Made by a program: the position numbers and the translations under genes. This document shows, piece after piece, positions 11,073-21,370 of a stretch of DNA of 64,000 bases. The stretch lies in the NCBI GenBank assembly GCA_032622095.1, contig CP136069.1, forward strand, positions 167,890,394 to 167,954,393. The letters are read 5' to 3'. This DNA is from Siphonodentalium dalli (taxonomy: Eukaryota > Mollusca > Scaphopoda > Gadilida > Siphonodentaliidae). The number at the start of each line of letters is the position of its first letter. The first letter of the stretch is position 1. The notes beneath the pieces are model-generated. The model did no database searches, had not been told where the DNA came from, and worked only from the letters and a program-made list of their open reading frames with translations.

Positions 11073-11287
11073 ATGTCTTTTGGGTTGACGGATACGATCA
11101 TGACAAGGATGACACGATCTATACTTGGGACCGGAAGCCGCTTCCCTTCATTGATTGGCAGAGCGGTAACCCTGATAACGGAGCAAATGACTGTATCTAT
11201 TTAGATCACAATTCAGGCACGTCCAAGTATGAGATGGCTGACTCGGAGTGCGATGGCTATTCAGATCTGTATATCTGCCAAATATGA
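11073..11287 (+). CDS. C-type lectin-like domain, terminal exon (copy 1, partial)
   Basis: The exon encodes about 71 residues: VFWVDGYDHDKDDTIYTWD, KPLPFIDWQSGNPDNGANDC, then CDGYSDLYICQI and a TGA stop. This matches the C-terminal half of a C-type lectin domain: W-[IV]-G/D-G/Y, 'W.DG.P..Y.NW..G.PDNG..C', and a closing C-x(7-9)-IC. The four-cysteine pattern of this half is incomplete because the first domain cysteines would lie in upstream exons not seen here. A polypyrimidine tract and AG (TTTTTCTCTCGCAG ending 11072) give the acceptor, phase 1. The Ca-site PDN resembles the EPN/QPD loop, but the WND motif is replaced by ADSEC, so carbohydrate binding is doubtful. The rest of the gene is absent or disrupted upstream. 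Confidence 0.7.
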
Positions 11288-11640
11288 ATTATGATCAGGG
11301 ACGTGGTAACAAAGGTGGAGGTGGCCTCACCCTCAACTGTTCAAATCAGTATGAGTTAAATCAGACTGTTAAACAGCTACGCATTCGATGGTCTGAAACA
11401 CTCCGATATCCCTCGCACTACCACTGCTATATAAGGCTTCATCCACAGTATGACGTCACCACCCATGTTCGTGTTAAATACCCACGCGACTATATTCTGG
11501 TTGCCCTCGGCTGAGTTTTGCCGCGATTATTTTGTTGTTGACTAACACTGACGTAATATGTTGTGTTCTTTTCAGAGAATTGATATTGGGCCAGGAAAGA
11601 CCCAGTCTAAGTGACATAATACAAACCCATATATATAACA
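11288..11640 (+). other. 3' untranslated and spacer part of lectin copy 1
   Basis: Sequence after the TGA of copy 1 is conserved with that after copy 2 (11948-12150), as expected for a duplicated 3' untranslated region. An 88-codon frame here has no recognised domain and is not conserved in frame in copy 2. Confidence 0.5.
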
Positions 11641-11732
11641 GTGGGTCATTTTGATACTGAGTTTATGTTTGTCTGGAAAAGACCCGACTCTGAAACCAAA
11701 ATGGTATTATATCCTCTTTTTTTCTCTCGCAT

Positions 11733-11947
11733 ATTACTTTTGGATTGACGGACACGATATTGACAATGATGACACGTGGTATACTTGGGACCGGAAGCCT
11801 CTTCCCTTCACTGATTGGAAATGCGGTAACCCTGACAACGGAGCAGCAAACTGTATCTATATAGATCACAGTTCAAGCAATGCCAAGTATGAGATGGCTG
11901 ATTGGGACTGTGATAGCGCCAAAGAACTGTATATCTGCCAAATATGA
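11733..11947 (+). pseudogene. C-type lectin-like terminal exon, copy 2, splice acceptor lost
   Basis: An intact frame encodes FWIDGHDIDNDDTWYTWD, PLPFTDWKCGNPDNGAANC, and YEMADWDCDSAKELYICQI, then TGA. It keeps the tryptophan before the cysteine (ADWDC) that copy 1 has lost, and has an extra Cys (WKCGNPDNG). The acceptor equivalent to copy 1 reads CTCTCGCAT instead of CTCTCGCAG, and I see no nearby replacement AG. The exon is therefore probably not spliced, although the frame is open. The alternative is use of a different upstream acceptor. Confidence 0.65.
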
Positions 11948-12370
11948 ATTATGATCAGGGACGTGGTAACATGGATGGAGTTGGTCTCATCCGCAACTTT
12001 GTTCAAATCAGTATGAGTTAAATCAGACTATTAAACAGCTACGCATTCGATGGTCTGAAACATTCCGATATCCCTCGCACTACAACCGCCATATAAGGCT
12101 TCATCTGGAGTATGACGTCACCAGGTATATTCTGGTTGCCCTCGGCTGAGTTCTGCCGCGATTATTTTGCTGTTTGTTAACACTGATCTATAATACTTTT
12201 TGAAAGTAATGGGATTCCCTGATGTTGGTTTCAGACTATCGAGAACGTGTAGCTGCTCAACAGTCTCTGTTCGCTTAGACTATGGCCATTTCTTCAGTAG
12301 TTTAAAATATGTATTATTTAAGTATTTATTAATTAATAACATGACGGAATTACTTCCATGTATTATGAAA

Positions 12371-12376
12371 AATAAA
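12371..12376 (+). terminator. Candidate polyadenylation signal
   Basis: AATAAA about 425 bases after the stop of lectin copy 2, following AT-rich sequence shared with the lectin 3' region. No corresponding signal is obvious just after copy 1, so both copies may have used this site. Confidence 0.35.
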
Positions 12377-13059
12377 GTTCCTTCTTTAATGTTACTTTGA
12401 TTATTAGCATATTAGTCTGGTCGATAAACTCAAATTTTGAGGTCAGCCTAGAACAAATTTGGACTTAGTTGGTTTTATACCATTTTTAAGAGGAAGATAT
12501 CCTCTATAGCATTTTTTTGTAATTCAAGATGGCATCCAAGATGGTTGCGTTTTCGGTCAAGTCAGTTTGATGAAATTATAGTGAGAAAATGTTGTCTTAT
12601 GTATACACATGTATACATATTTGTGAAGCTAAGACATAACGCCACCCTTTCATGAAAATCGGAACTCCTCGGCCATGCATGGGTTCCCCACCCCATCCGA
12701 TCACTTAAAATTCGAAGAACGCGGTATCAAATTTCAAAAAAAATCATCATTGGGATTCTAGTCATATTTCTTCAAGAAGTGGGACGAACAACTGTGCAAT
12801 GTAACTGATGCATTTTATTTCTTATGGATATAACAACTCAGTGGTACAAAAATTGTTTTTGAACGGAAATGGACAGAACGTTGAAACGGAACTGAGGGGT
12901 ATCATATTATGTGGCTACTTGGCCCATTAGCGTCAAATTTTATTAACTTATAAACTATTGTCAGGAAAACCGTTTCCTTCATATTGCATATAAAACGCCA
13001 CCAAGAAGGAGAACACTCTGATATTACCCCTCTATCTATCCTTGAGTTATTGTGGAAAG

Positions 13060-14310
13060 CGATACTCGCCCAAAAGTACACCAGTACAACTCATATATGA
13101 CCATGCAATCACTCCATATATACATGAACACCACATAAATGGCCACTAACTTTATACACATACACCTCACCCATTACCATACAACCACACTTGTGTATAC
13201 CCATACACCCAACACATGGTCATATAGCAATGAGTCACAATGCATGCGCACCAGGTATACTCCTACAACTCACCAATGACCATATAGTCACGACCTGTAT
13301 AACTATTCACTACATTCATGGACATAAACCAATTGTAATCCTATTCGCCTGACCATTGGCCTTGGTCACTCCATGTATATCTATTTGCCAGGTATATATA
13401 GCATACATATTGACCTCACCAATGGCCTTATAACCAGTATATGTATACCAATACCCCACACCACGTACACGACCATCTATACACTCCAGACTTGCATACA
13501 CACCTGACCCATGACAATTTAGCCTTTCGCTGTATACCCATAAATAATATATTCGTGATCATGCAGTCACTCCTTGTATACCTTGTTCACCTCACCATTA
13601 ATTTTACCATACTGTCACTCACTATATACATATTGGCCACACAGAGGCCATATAGCCACTCAAAATATACATATACACCTCACCCATTACCACAGGGGCA
13701 CTCCATGTATATACACACACACACACATACACCCTCTCACACACACAAACACACACATGACCTATGACCTTGAGGTCACTCTCTATATAAACAAGCCCGC
13801 CAATGACCATCAAACTGTTCTCCAGGTATGCATATACACTTCAACAATGGCCGTGCAGTCATTCCATGTACATATATATGACATATATACATTGCCCATA
13901 ACCATACAACCACTTCATATGTATCCGTACAGCCATCCATTACATACAACCAACACATGCATACATATACACCCACCCATGACAATACAACCGCCCAATG
14001 TACACCTGTACATCCCACACATGACAACACAGTCACTCCATATATACATAAACAACACGCAGGTGGAAAATATAGCTACTCTAGTTACACCACTTCAATG
14101 ACCAGACAGCCACTCCATGTATACATGTTCACCTCACACATGGCCATACAGCAACTCCTTATATACCAATACATCTCACCATGGACACCACATCCATGAC
14201 CATATATTTACACATTTATAACTATTAACATTATTCATGAATACAATAACTCCCTGTATACATACTCACCTGTATCAGAAATATTAGTACTCAATGTATA
14301 TAAGACAGAA
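13060..14310. repeat. Minisatellite loop of FB2
   Basis: Degenerate 40-45-base units carry CCATACAxxCACTCC, GTATAC and CACCTCACCCATGACC themes, as in FB1. A CA-rich microsatellite tract is embedded (about 13710-13760). The block before it (12985-13070) contains GTGGAAAGCGATACTCGCCC, related to the FB1 core. Long frames over it are translations of the repeat. Confidence 0.75.
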
Positions 14311-14699
14311 TAGTCAATTCTGCGCATCAACTACAACTTGTAAGCGGTTGCATGGCACGTTGTGACAATCTTTACCATATTACATATTTTGGCCGCCAAT
14401 TTGGCAGCCACTTCGAGCCAAAGTGACAATTTGGTACCATTGACTTGGAATGTCCATAAAAATATAATTCATCACTTACGTTGCACAGTTCTTCCCATTA
14501 ATGTGTTGATGAAATATGACTAGAATCCCAATGGTGATATTTTGTGAAAAATTATAATGTGTTCTGTAAAATCGAATTTTTGAGTGATCGGAATGGGAGG
14601 ACCACATGAATGTCATATTTCATTGCTCCAATGGTCAGTTAACATGCTAAATACGAAATTAAGTCAAAACTCTCAACCAGTTCCAAACAGTAGAAACAT

Positions 14700-15233
14700 A
14701 TCTTAAACATACGGGCGGCGTTGGCGGTGGGTATGCTGTTAAAATATTCACCTCCGTCAAAAGCCGCCATAAACAGAAATAATAGTAAAATATAGACATA
14801 CCTTGTTCTTATACCAATCAGAAATATGGCATAGACAGTATGTTATTGTCAAGTGTTTTTCCTTTGTTATGTAAACAAAAGCAAAAAACGTTACAGAACC
14901 TGGCTTTTGTTTAGATCCGGATATGGTAAACATAAAGAGCGTTGTTTGTTATTGTTTTCCTGATATGTAAATAATAAACAGCATTTATATCATTTGTGTG
15001 TGATTAACCAATAGAATTGCGCTTTGATATGTAAACAGAAGCAAAACTTCTGTAACACGAGCAGGTTCTTGTTTACGTACACCATCGTACGTCTTGACGA
15101 CAATATACTATTTACGCGCTGATTATGTTTGGCATATGAGCAAAATTATATATATTTAAAAAATCCTTCTGTTGATGGTGATTTGAACAAATATGATTAT
15201 TTCTTCAACGAACGCCGCCCGTGCCTTTAACGA
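14700..15233. mobile_element. MITE family 'CGGGCGGCGTT', copy 1
   Basis: Terminal inverted repeats: ACGGGCGGCGTTGG at 14711 and its complement AACGCCGCCCGT ending about 15222, with weaker pairing outwards to TTAAA. The interior is AT-rich with CACCTCCGTCAAAAGCCGCC, and no transposase. A second copy lies at 24735-25262 with high similarity over the whole length, which confirms a mobile family. This copy sits inside the right arm of FB2. Confidence 0.8.
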
Positions 15234-15484
15234 TATTAGTGAAAAACGTAAAAATTTCCACTTCCGGCCGCCAATATGACAAGATTGTCTCACTATAATT
15301 GCACCAAACTGACTTATAGGAAAATGACAGCCATTTTGGACGCCATCATGAAATTGCAAAAATGCACAAAGCGGATTTTAGCGGATTTTGGATATCTTAT
15401 AGAGGATATATTCCTCTTCAAAATGATATAGAAACCAACTTAGTCCAAGTTTGTTCTATGTCAAACCTTTTATCGACCAGACTA

Positions 15485-15962
15485 AATGTCCTGGATATGT
15501 AAGCTGCATACATTTGTAAGTTTTGAGGGAGTTCTTGGACTTCCTGAAGTGGGAGTCTTGGAATTAACCTGAGCATGCAGGAACAAATTTGATACAGATT
15601 TTTTTTCTAAAGGCAAAGTCTCGTTATAGTGTCATAAAGTTTGCCATATTTATAGAGCCACTTATTACTTTCACAGTGAATTCATCTCTTGTTAACTTCA
15701 ACTTTCAGCAATCGATCCAACCACGTTCTAAATATATCACGGCTAGCTTATATAAATAAAAATGGCAGAACAGTTCAATCGTATCTCAGTGAAGGTGTAT
15801 ATTGATAGATTTTCATGTTGCGCCTATGTACATGTATAATTACTCGCTCAATTGAATTGACGATGCAACATATCCTCACACAAATACGCACATAATCTAC
15901 CTATAATGTGTAATATGTGTGTAGTAACTGTGATTTATTTTATTCTGAAATAAGCTGATAGT
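15485..15962. other. AT-rich spacer
   Basis: No gene or repeat recognised. It separates FB2 from the palindromic array. Confidence 0.4.
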
Positions 15963-16392
15963 TATGGAGCCCGGGAAGTGACATGGTAAATATATTTTAT
16001 AATCCGTGCGCACGAATTAATAATCCGTGCGCACGAATTAATAATCCGTGCGCACGGATTACTATTTCGTGCGCACGGATTATTAATTCGTTCGCACGGA
16101 TTATTAATTCGTGCGCACGGATTACTATTTCGTGCGCACGGATTACTAATTCGTGCGCACAGATTATTAATTCGTGCGCACGGATTATTAATTCGTGCGC
16201 ACGGATTATTAATTCGTGCGCACGGATTACTATTTCGTGCGCACGGATTATTAATTCGTTCGCACGGATTATTAATTCGTGCGCACGGATTACTATTTCG
16301 TGCGCACGGATTACTAATTCGTGCGCACGGATTACTAATTCGTGCGCACGGATTATAAAATATATTTACCATGTCACTTCCCGGGCTCCATA
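15963..16392. repeat. Palindromic 21-bp array with GTGCGCAC cores and perfect flanking arms
   Basis: Seventeen units at exact 21-bp spacing (first core about 16006, last about 16342). Fifteen carry GTGCGCAC and two carry GTTCGCAC. The array is bounded by perfect inverted arms of about 45 bases starting TATGGAGCCCGGGAAGTGAC on the left, with the complement on the right. Linkers are ATTAAT, ACTATT or ACTAAT, and a five-linker pattern recurs 168 bases (8 units) apart, so there is a higher-order repeat. Linker orientation flips at unit 3, which is an 18-bp perfect palindrome (16043-16060). Frames on both strands repeat Asn-Pro-Cys-Ala-Arg-like words and are by-products. Confidence 0.9.
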
Positions 16393-16930
16393 GATAGTGG
16401 ACTCATACCCATTATTTCGTTTTACGGCGCGAGCTACAGTGAAAACGTGTTAAACACTGTTAAGAGCGTACGCCTGAAAAGTCGTGATTTGGCTTATTTT
16501 TGTCATTATCCGCACATAATCTGCTTATCATCGTCTCATTATGAGTCGATAATTTGACTAAAATGCTCTCAGTTTCATCACATTATCGACTCAAAACAGG
16601 ACGATGGTACACTGTAGTGAAAGACCCTCGACTCTATAAAATTTGGCAAATATTTTCCCACTTGAAAATAACCGCACTATCACTGGTAATATGGATTTAC
16701 TTTAGCTGTGTTTCATGTGGCATAACGGAACAAATCACAGGTCTTTATTGACACTGTTTCCTGGAACAACAGCCATGTTACGAATACTAGCAACAAAGTT
16801 TAATCATTTAGTCATGAACAAATGGACGAAAAATCAGTGTATTCGGCGTATTTTCGAGTATTGATGAATATGGAGTGACATACATTTCCCTGAGTAGTGA
16901 TGCCAAAGGCGCATCTGAACAAACGGTGGC
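16393..16930. other. Spacer with no supported gene
   Basis: Two short forward frames (16342-16557, 16554-16751) show no recognised domain. A motif CTCATTATGAGTCGATAAT near 16535 resembles CTCATTTTGAGTCGATATG near 18390, suggesting a dispersed repeat. Confidence 0.35.
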
Positions 16931-16935
16931 TTAAT

Positions 16936-17130
16936 AGATACAAGAGAGTATGGCGTCTAAAATGGCCGATGTTGTTTTTCAAATATCATGCACCGAATTG
17001 AGTTAGATCTGAATTTTACAAATAATGTCTTGTGAAATGTATAATGACGTTTACATGTGCCTGGTGTGGTAACAATATGTGTGGAAATAATTTTATACTC
17101 TCCTGTCCAAGATGGCAGCCAAAGCGGCGA
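16936..17130. repeat. Possible relic of the 'AAGATGGC' foldback family
   Basis: ATGGCGTCTAAAATGGCCGA at 16949 and CCAAGATGGCAGCC at about 17106 resemble the GATGGC/GGCCGCC words found in the arms of the foldback elements. The similarity is short-range and I cannot align arms, so this is tentative. Confidence 0.25.
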
Positions 17131-17337
17131 CAGAAAATCGAGAAATGAACTATTTTTCACACATTAATACTACATACGTTCTTGCCAGTTTAATTGAGAG
17201 GTAGATTGTGGCTTACATTCTTATAATTCGTACTAACTTAACCTTGAGAAACTAAATGTGTAATCGTTTTGTTCAACCGTCAGACAATTACAAAGTTTAT
17301 TTTGAAGAACGTGGTATGAACTGTCAGCAAAATTTAC

Positions 17338-17395
17338 CTGTGCGATTACAACCATTATTGACAAAAATATGAACAACGTGACGATATCATCCATT
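17338..17395 (-). CDS. Candidate signal-peptide first exon (uncertain)
   Basis: The minus strand reads MDDIVTLFIFLSIMVVIAQ directly followed by GTAAAT, so a CAG|GTAAAT donor ends a hydrophobic leader of 19 residues. A first exon coding only a signal peptide is common in secreted metazoan proteins. No partner exon was identified downstream on this strand, and the same open frame continues past the donor, so it may be coincidence. Confidence 0.2.
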
Positions 17396-17454
17396 TTTAT
17401 AATTATGTGTGACCGATCCTTCTCTGTAGAAACAGTAGCTGCCAGTGTTATCCA

Positions 17455-17540
17455 TACCGGCGGCCAACCCATTAGATTGTTATCGGTGTTGGTCGTACCG
17501 GCGGCCAAACCATTTAGATTGTTATTGGTGTTGTCCTAGT
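17455..17540. repeat. Two-copy tandem duplication (~45 bp)
   Basis: TACCGGCGGCCAACCCATTAG...TTGTTATCGGTGTTGG at 17455 recurs at 17499 as TACCGGCGGCCAAACCATTTAG...TTGTTATTGGTGTTG. Two copies only, a few differences. Confidence 0.75.
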
Positions 17541-18433
17541 TTGTCGTGCTGTTATGTTTTGATGGTTTTTGATGATTGATGATGACGAGTCCCTGTGAGA
17601 GTCTGGCACCCCCAAAATGCCTGAGAATAACAACTTAAGAGGATATGGCTCGCTCATTTGAACCTCCAATTTGTGTATACGTAACCCGAGAGGAGGAAGC
17701 CTATAGTAAGATGTATGGGTGAATTATTTACGACCGAATTCGTCTGATAATCTGTCGTGCAGTCTTCGTATAAAATACTGACACTCAATTGTGACGCTTC
17801 TATCGCCCGGAGCTGCAAAGGAATTTGTCAAAGGTGAGAATTGCCTGTCACAACTTGAGGCATGAAACCACCATGTGATTGTATTTGAAAACTTCGACTA
17901 GGTAATATCTAACAATGTAAGTAATAAACTACAATTTCCTGTGCATATCGAAACATATTATATTGGCATAGTATGTACAAAAGTTATTACATTGGGCAAT
18001 CGTTTTACAACATAATTATGAAGTCGATGCATTGTCGTCCTTGTGGTAACAAATTCGTCTATGTCATTGGAAATCCATTTTATATGGCATGCGATTAATT
18101 TGAATAAAGTATCGAATCTCATTAGAGACGCAGACTGGCCGCGAAGCATGATCTTTGTAAGGTTGGAAGTATTTGTGAGATGTGAGCTAGAACTCGTTCT
18201 GGTTCATATTGATGTTTATCCGGTAAGCAGGCATCAACACGCATGTTCATGGAAGGCCCATTTAGTGCGTAACAGACCTCAGTATCTCAAGTGGACAATA
18301 ATTATTTAGCCTGTTCTCCGGAAAATCCGTGCATTATCTGCTTATAAATAACTTATTTTTGGTAGATAATCTGCTTAGAATCGCCTCATTTTGAGTCGAT
18401 ATGTGCTGATAATGAGAGCATTATAGACTCATA
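17541..18433. other. Spacer with no supported gene
   Basis: No domain-bearing frame. The 88-codon forward frame at 18043-18309 and the 63-codon minus frame at 17958-18149 overlap each other and look incidental. Confidence 0.35.
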
Positions 18434-18880
18434 GGCCCGATTCGTCATCTCAGGTTTAAACCTGGTCTACGTAAACCTCTAAACCGCCGTGAGTCAGCAA
18501 AATCCGTGGTTTAAAACCCGCGACCGCAGGTCTAAGTGACGCATTCGTCATCCCTGGTTTAAACCTGGTCCAGCCAGACAAGTGGTTTAGCAGTATTGTC
18601 TCTGTATCGTCGAGATAATTAATCGTACTTTCCTAATGCGGACCGCCTCGTTTTATTGATTGTGAAAATCAATAATTACGACAGCGACCATATTTTGATT
18701 GGAAATTTATAAGTGAGAAGCACTCACATCTATAAAGCGTGTGGGGATAAGTTTTTGTCAATTTCGATATTTTATTTGAGTTTTATAAGCTTAAACCGGC
18801 AACTAAACCATCTAATTCGACGGTCCAGCTAAACCAGCTTTACCGACTCGGAGGCTAAACTTGAGATGACGAATCCGTCC
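18434..18880. mobile_element. 447-bp MITE with GATTCGTCATCTCA termini
   Basis: The left terminus GGCCCGATTCGTCATCTCA and the complement of the right terminus (GGACGGATTCGTCATCTCAA) match over about 17 of 19 bases. Inside, the terminal motif recurs as ATTCGTCATCCCTGGTTTAA at about 18543, and GGTTTAAACC palindromes appear at about 18454 and 18558. There is no coding capacity. Terminal GG and length would fit a PIF/Harbinger- or hAT-derived MITE, but no clear target-site duplication is visible. Confidence 0.65.
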
Positions 18881-19039
18881 TTTCTTCATCGCGGTTTAGA
18901 ATTGTCAAACAATCAATCAAAGGGTGGAGCTGTAAATTATCTCGAGTGAGGGCGTGTCTAAGTGGCGGCTGCCGACTGGTGTTATCAGTTGATTCATTCG
19001 CACGCGAGCTTTGCTCAGATATGGACATATTCCGTCAAA

Positions 19040-19288
19040 ATGAATTTCACAACTATCTTGTGTTTTTTTTTGGCTTCTGCATGGCAATCACAAATACTGG
19101 TGTTTTCTACGAATTCATTTGAATGGTTCAATGTTTCACCAAAACGATGCTACTGCATGACCAGATATGCTATACACATAGTTTGCAATCCTAAACTTAT
19201 ATTGCTATATGAGTCAAATTTAATGACTTATATTGATGTATATCATGCCACAAAGCTCTACTCTGGCTCCGCCCATAAATTCCCATAA
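19040..19288 (+). CDS. Small secreted-like ORF (82 aa), unsupported
   Basis: From ATG at 19040 the frame begins MNFTTILCFFLASAWQSQ, which has the form of a signal peptide, and continues to a TAA at 19286 with four cysteines. I recognise no family. The upstream GTG-initiated extension is not credible in a eukaryote. Lack of any neighbouring exon, promoter or polyadenylation evidence keeps this a weak candidate. Confidence 0.2.
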   Translation: MNFTTILCFFLASAWQSQILVFSTNSFEWFNVSPKRCYCMTRYAIHIVCNPKLILLYESNLMTYIDVYHATKLYSGSAHKFP

Positions 19289-20156
19289 TATTCCACCAGT
19301 TAAAAACCTGGGTACTTTTTGCTTTTCTGCATGACGGAAAATTTATTACATTGAAAAAGCAACGCATGTAATATATTTCTTTATTAAAGTGATGTGAAAC
19401 GTAAATTGAACCTCACAATTGAGTTCCCTGCGCCATTCTGTGGGAAGAGTGAATAAAATAACTCAGATACACGAAATCCCCTATCCTGAAGTCAGTTTGT
19501 ACACATTATACGGCCATTCGGCTAACTATTTCGATTTCATCAATCGTCTCGATTAATCTCGCCATAATAACACGAAAAAACAAACCGAATCGTTGTCTTG
19601 TGCAGTCACGGAAATGCCCGAGCACTTCCGACTCGATTGGGATTGAATCGGGTTTCGTTCTCACTTCTCAGAAATGGCTTCTAGGGAGGATGACCGTTCG
19701 ATGGAATAGCGTCACATCAAAATATTAAAGCGAAAAACTAATTGACATCGCAATCGGTAGTCAATTCGACAGGGAAGGAATAGAAAGCGAATTGTTGCGT
19801 GAAATCACAAACGGAAGAACATTGGCCGAGTTAGTGGCAAAGATTATAATCGAACAGTGATCGAGAGGTAATAATTCCAAAATGTTACTATTTATAGAAA
19901 AGTGTAAGCGCATTGACCGAATGTTTACATCAATCTGGCCGCAAGCACAGTACCGTGCAGAAAGAGTTGTCTTACTTTTGTAACTCAAAACTGTTTAATT
20001 ACATTATACCTGTACAATAGTACAATAATTGATATTCAATATGCCAATACTGACCATTTGTTAGCTCATTGGCCATGAAATATTTTTAAGGGCAAATTCT
20101 GTTGTCAAGTCAAGCTTTAGTCAGCACTATTCATTCTGATAGATGATAACTATAAT
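19289..20156. other. Spacer with no supported gene
   Basis: No gene or repeat recognised; a 75-codon minus frame (19761-19988) has no recognisable features. Confidence 0.35.
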
Positions 20157-20578
20157 GGAAGGCCTTTTTCACATGTATTAGCTAATTGCACTTTAGCATA
20201 AGTGAATTACACGTTAGCGTAATGTATTACACTAACGCTTAACCGTATGATGTAGATAAAGAATTACTCCTATGAGTAATAGAATTATGACTAGTGTGCT
20301 TAAGCGTAATTGATTTAAGTGTGCTTAAGCGTAATTGATTTACGCTTAAGAGTAATTGATTTACGCTTAAGCTCACTGGTAATTCATTTTCATTGATAGA
20401 TTAATTACACTTAATCGTAAATGAATTATGCTTAAGCGATTATACGAGAAGCCGTTTTCACATTTATTCTGATTCTGCTTAATCGCAAAACATTTACGCT
20501 TAAGTGTAAATCATTTGCACTTAAGAGCAAATCATTTATACTTAAATCCAAATCATATGCGCTTTAGCGGAAATAGTA

Positions 20579-21370
20579 TGGGAGGCCCTTTTCACATTTA
20601 TTATTTATTTGTGCTTAAGCGTAAATCATTTGCGCTTAAGCGCAAATATGTGTCTATCAATTTATTTGCGCTTAAGCGGAAATACCTAACAATCCCTTAC
20701 ATCCCTCTGATGTGAATGATTGAGTCCATCTCATATTATATTATCATGGGCCCATATATATAGTACCGGTAGTAGCCCCGTAGACTGGAAAGTTGAAAAA
20801 AGAAATCCATATGCATATCAGCATCTCTGTCCCTGGTGTCCCACTAATTGGTGCTTCACTCCCAGAGCTCATGTATATTTTATTATCTCCTGCACAGATA
20901 TATACCATTTCCATGGCCATAAATAGGGAATTAGGGGTTACTGGGGTTTGCTTCTCTCATATGGTGTGCTCATTGACTTGAAGTAGGGGAAAAACCCCTA
21001 TTTTCATAATATCAGCATCCCTGTCCCCAAGAATGTGTGTATCCATCCCAGAGATATAGTATATTTTATAAAAGAGACATATCCTACACAGATCTATATC
21101 ATTTCCATTCCATGGTCATAAAACAGATCTTGGGGTTTCTGGGGGATTGTTTCCTTCATATGGTGGGGCTATATCAACTTTAGTGATGTGTTTAGGCCTG
21201 TGCCATGTAAATTTAATTCAGGGGGGATCAATGCATATTGATTTTTATTTGCGCTTAAGTGCAAATGATTTGCATTAAGCGCAAATATGATCTATTTGCT
21301 TAAGCGCAAATGATAGAGGTTATTTGCGCTTAAGCGTAAATAAATAATAAATGTGAAAAGGGCCTCCCAT
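20579..21370. mobile_element. Innermost GCTTAAGC element
   Basis: TATGGGAGGCCCTTTTCACA at about 20577 pairs with the complement ending GGGCCTCCCATA at about 21372. Pairing extends through ATTTATTATTTATTTG and the adjacent GCTTAAGCGTAAAT. The loop is unrelated sequence (20700-21230) with a direct repeat pair: CAGATATATACCATTTCC and CAGATCTATATCATTTCC, at about 20895 and 21090. Confidence 0.7.

Larger units (their letters stand above)
10984..12150 (+). repeat. Tandem duplication of a C-type-lectin exon segment
   Basis: A unit of roughly 530 bp (10984-11515) recurs at 11640-12150. It includes intron end, coding exon and 3' untranslated part. Landmarks common to both: GTCTGGAAAAGACCC, TTTTTCTCTCGCA, TACTTGGGACCGGAAGCC, CTGTATATCTGCCAAATATG, and 'aaacagctacgcattcgatggtctgaaac'. 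The copies differ at many positions, so the duplication is not very recent. Confidence 0.85.
12413..15484. mobile_element. Second, older foldback element FB2 (3.07 kb)
   Basis: The left end TAGTCTGGTCGATAAA is matched by the right end TTTATCGACCAGACTA. Arms of about 0.55 kb pair imperfectly over long stretches, for example ATTGGGATTCTAGTCATATT near 12750 against AATATGACTAGAATCCCAAT near 14515. The loop is the same minisatellite as in FB1. Termini share the TAGTCxGG pattern with FB1, again with TA at both outer edges. Arm divergence is far greater than in FB1, so this copy is older. A MITE (14700-15233) has inserted into the right arm. Confidence 0.75.

Noticed and set aside
13441-14199. 108- and 175-codon repetitive frames
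   Set aside because: Same minisatellite family in FB2; no domain and multiple overlapping frames on both strands.
15963-16392. CRISPR array
   Set aside because: Spacers are not unique: linkers of 3-6 variable bases recur. Units are 21 bp with palindromic cores and the context is eukaryotic.
15962-16393. Two 136-codon frames with repeated Asn-Pro-Cys-Ala-Arg-Ile words on both strands
   Set aside because: A 21-bp unit gives seven-residue periodic peptides on both strands; a palindromic DNA array explains this fully.
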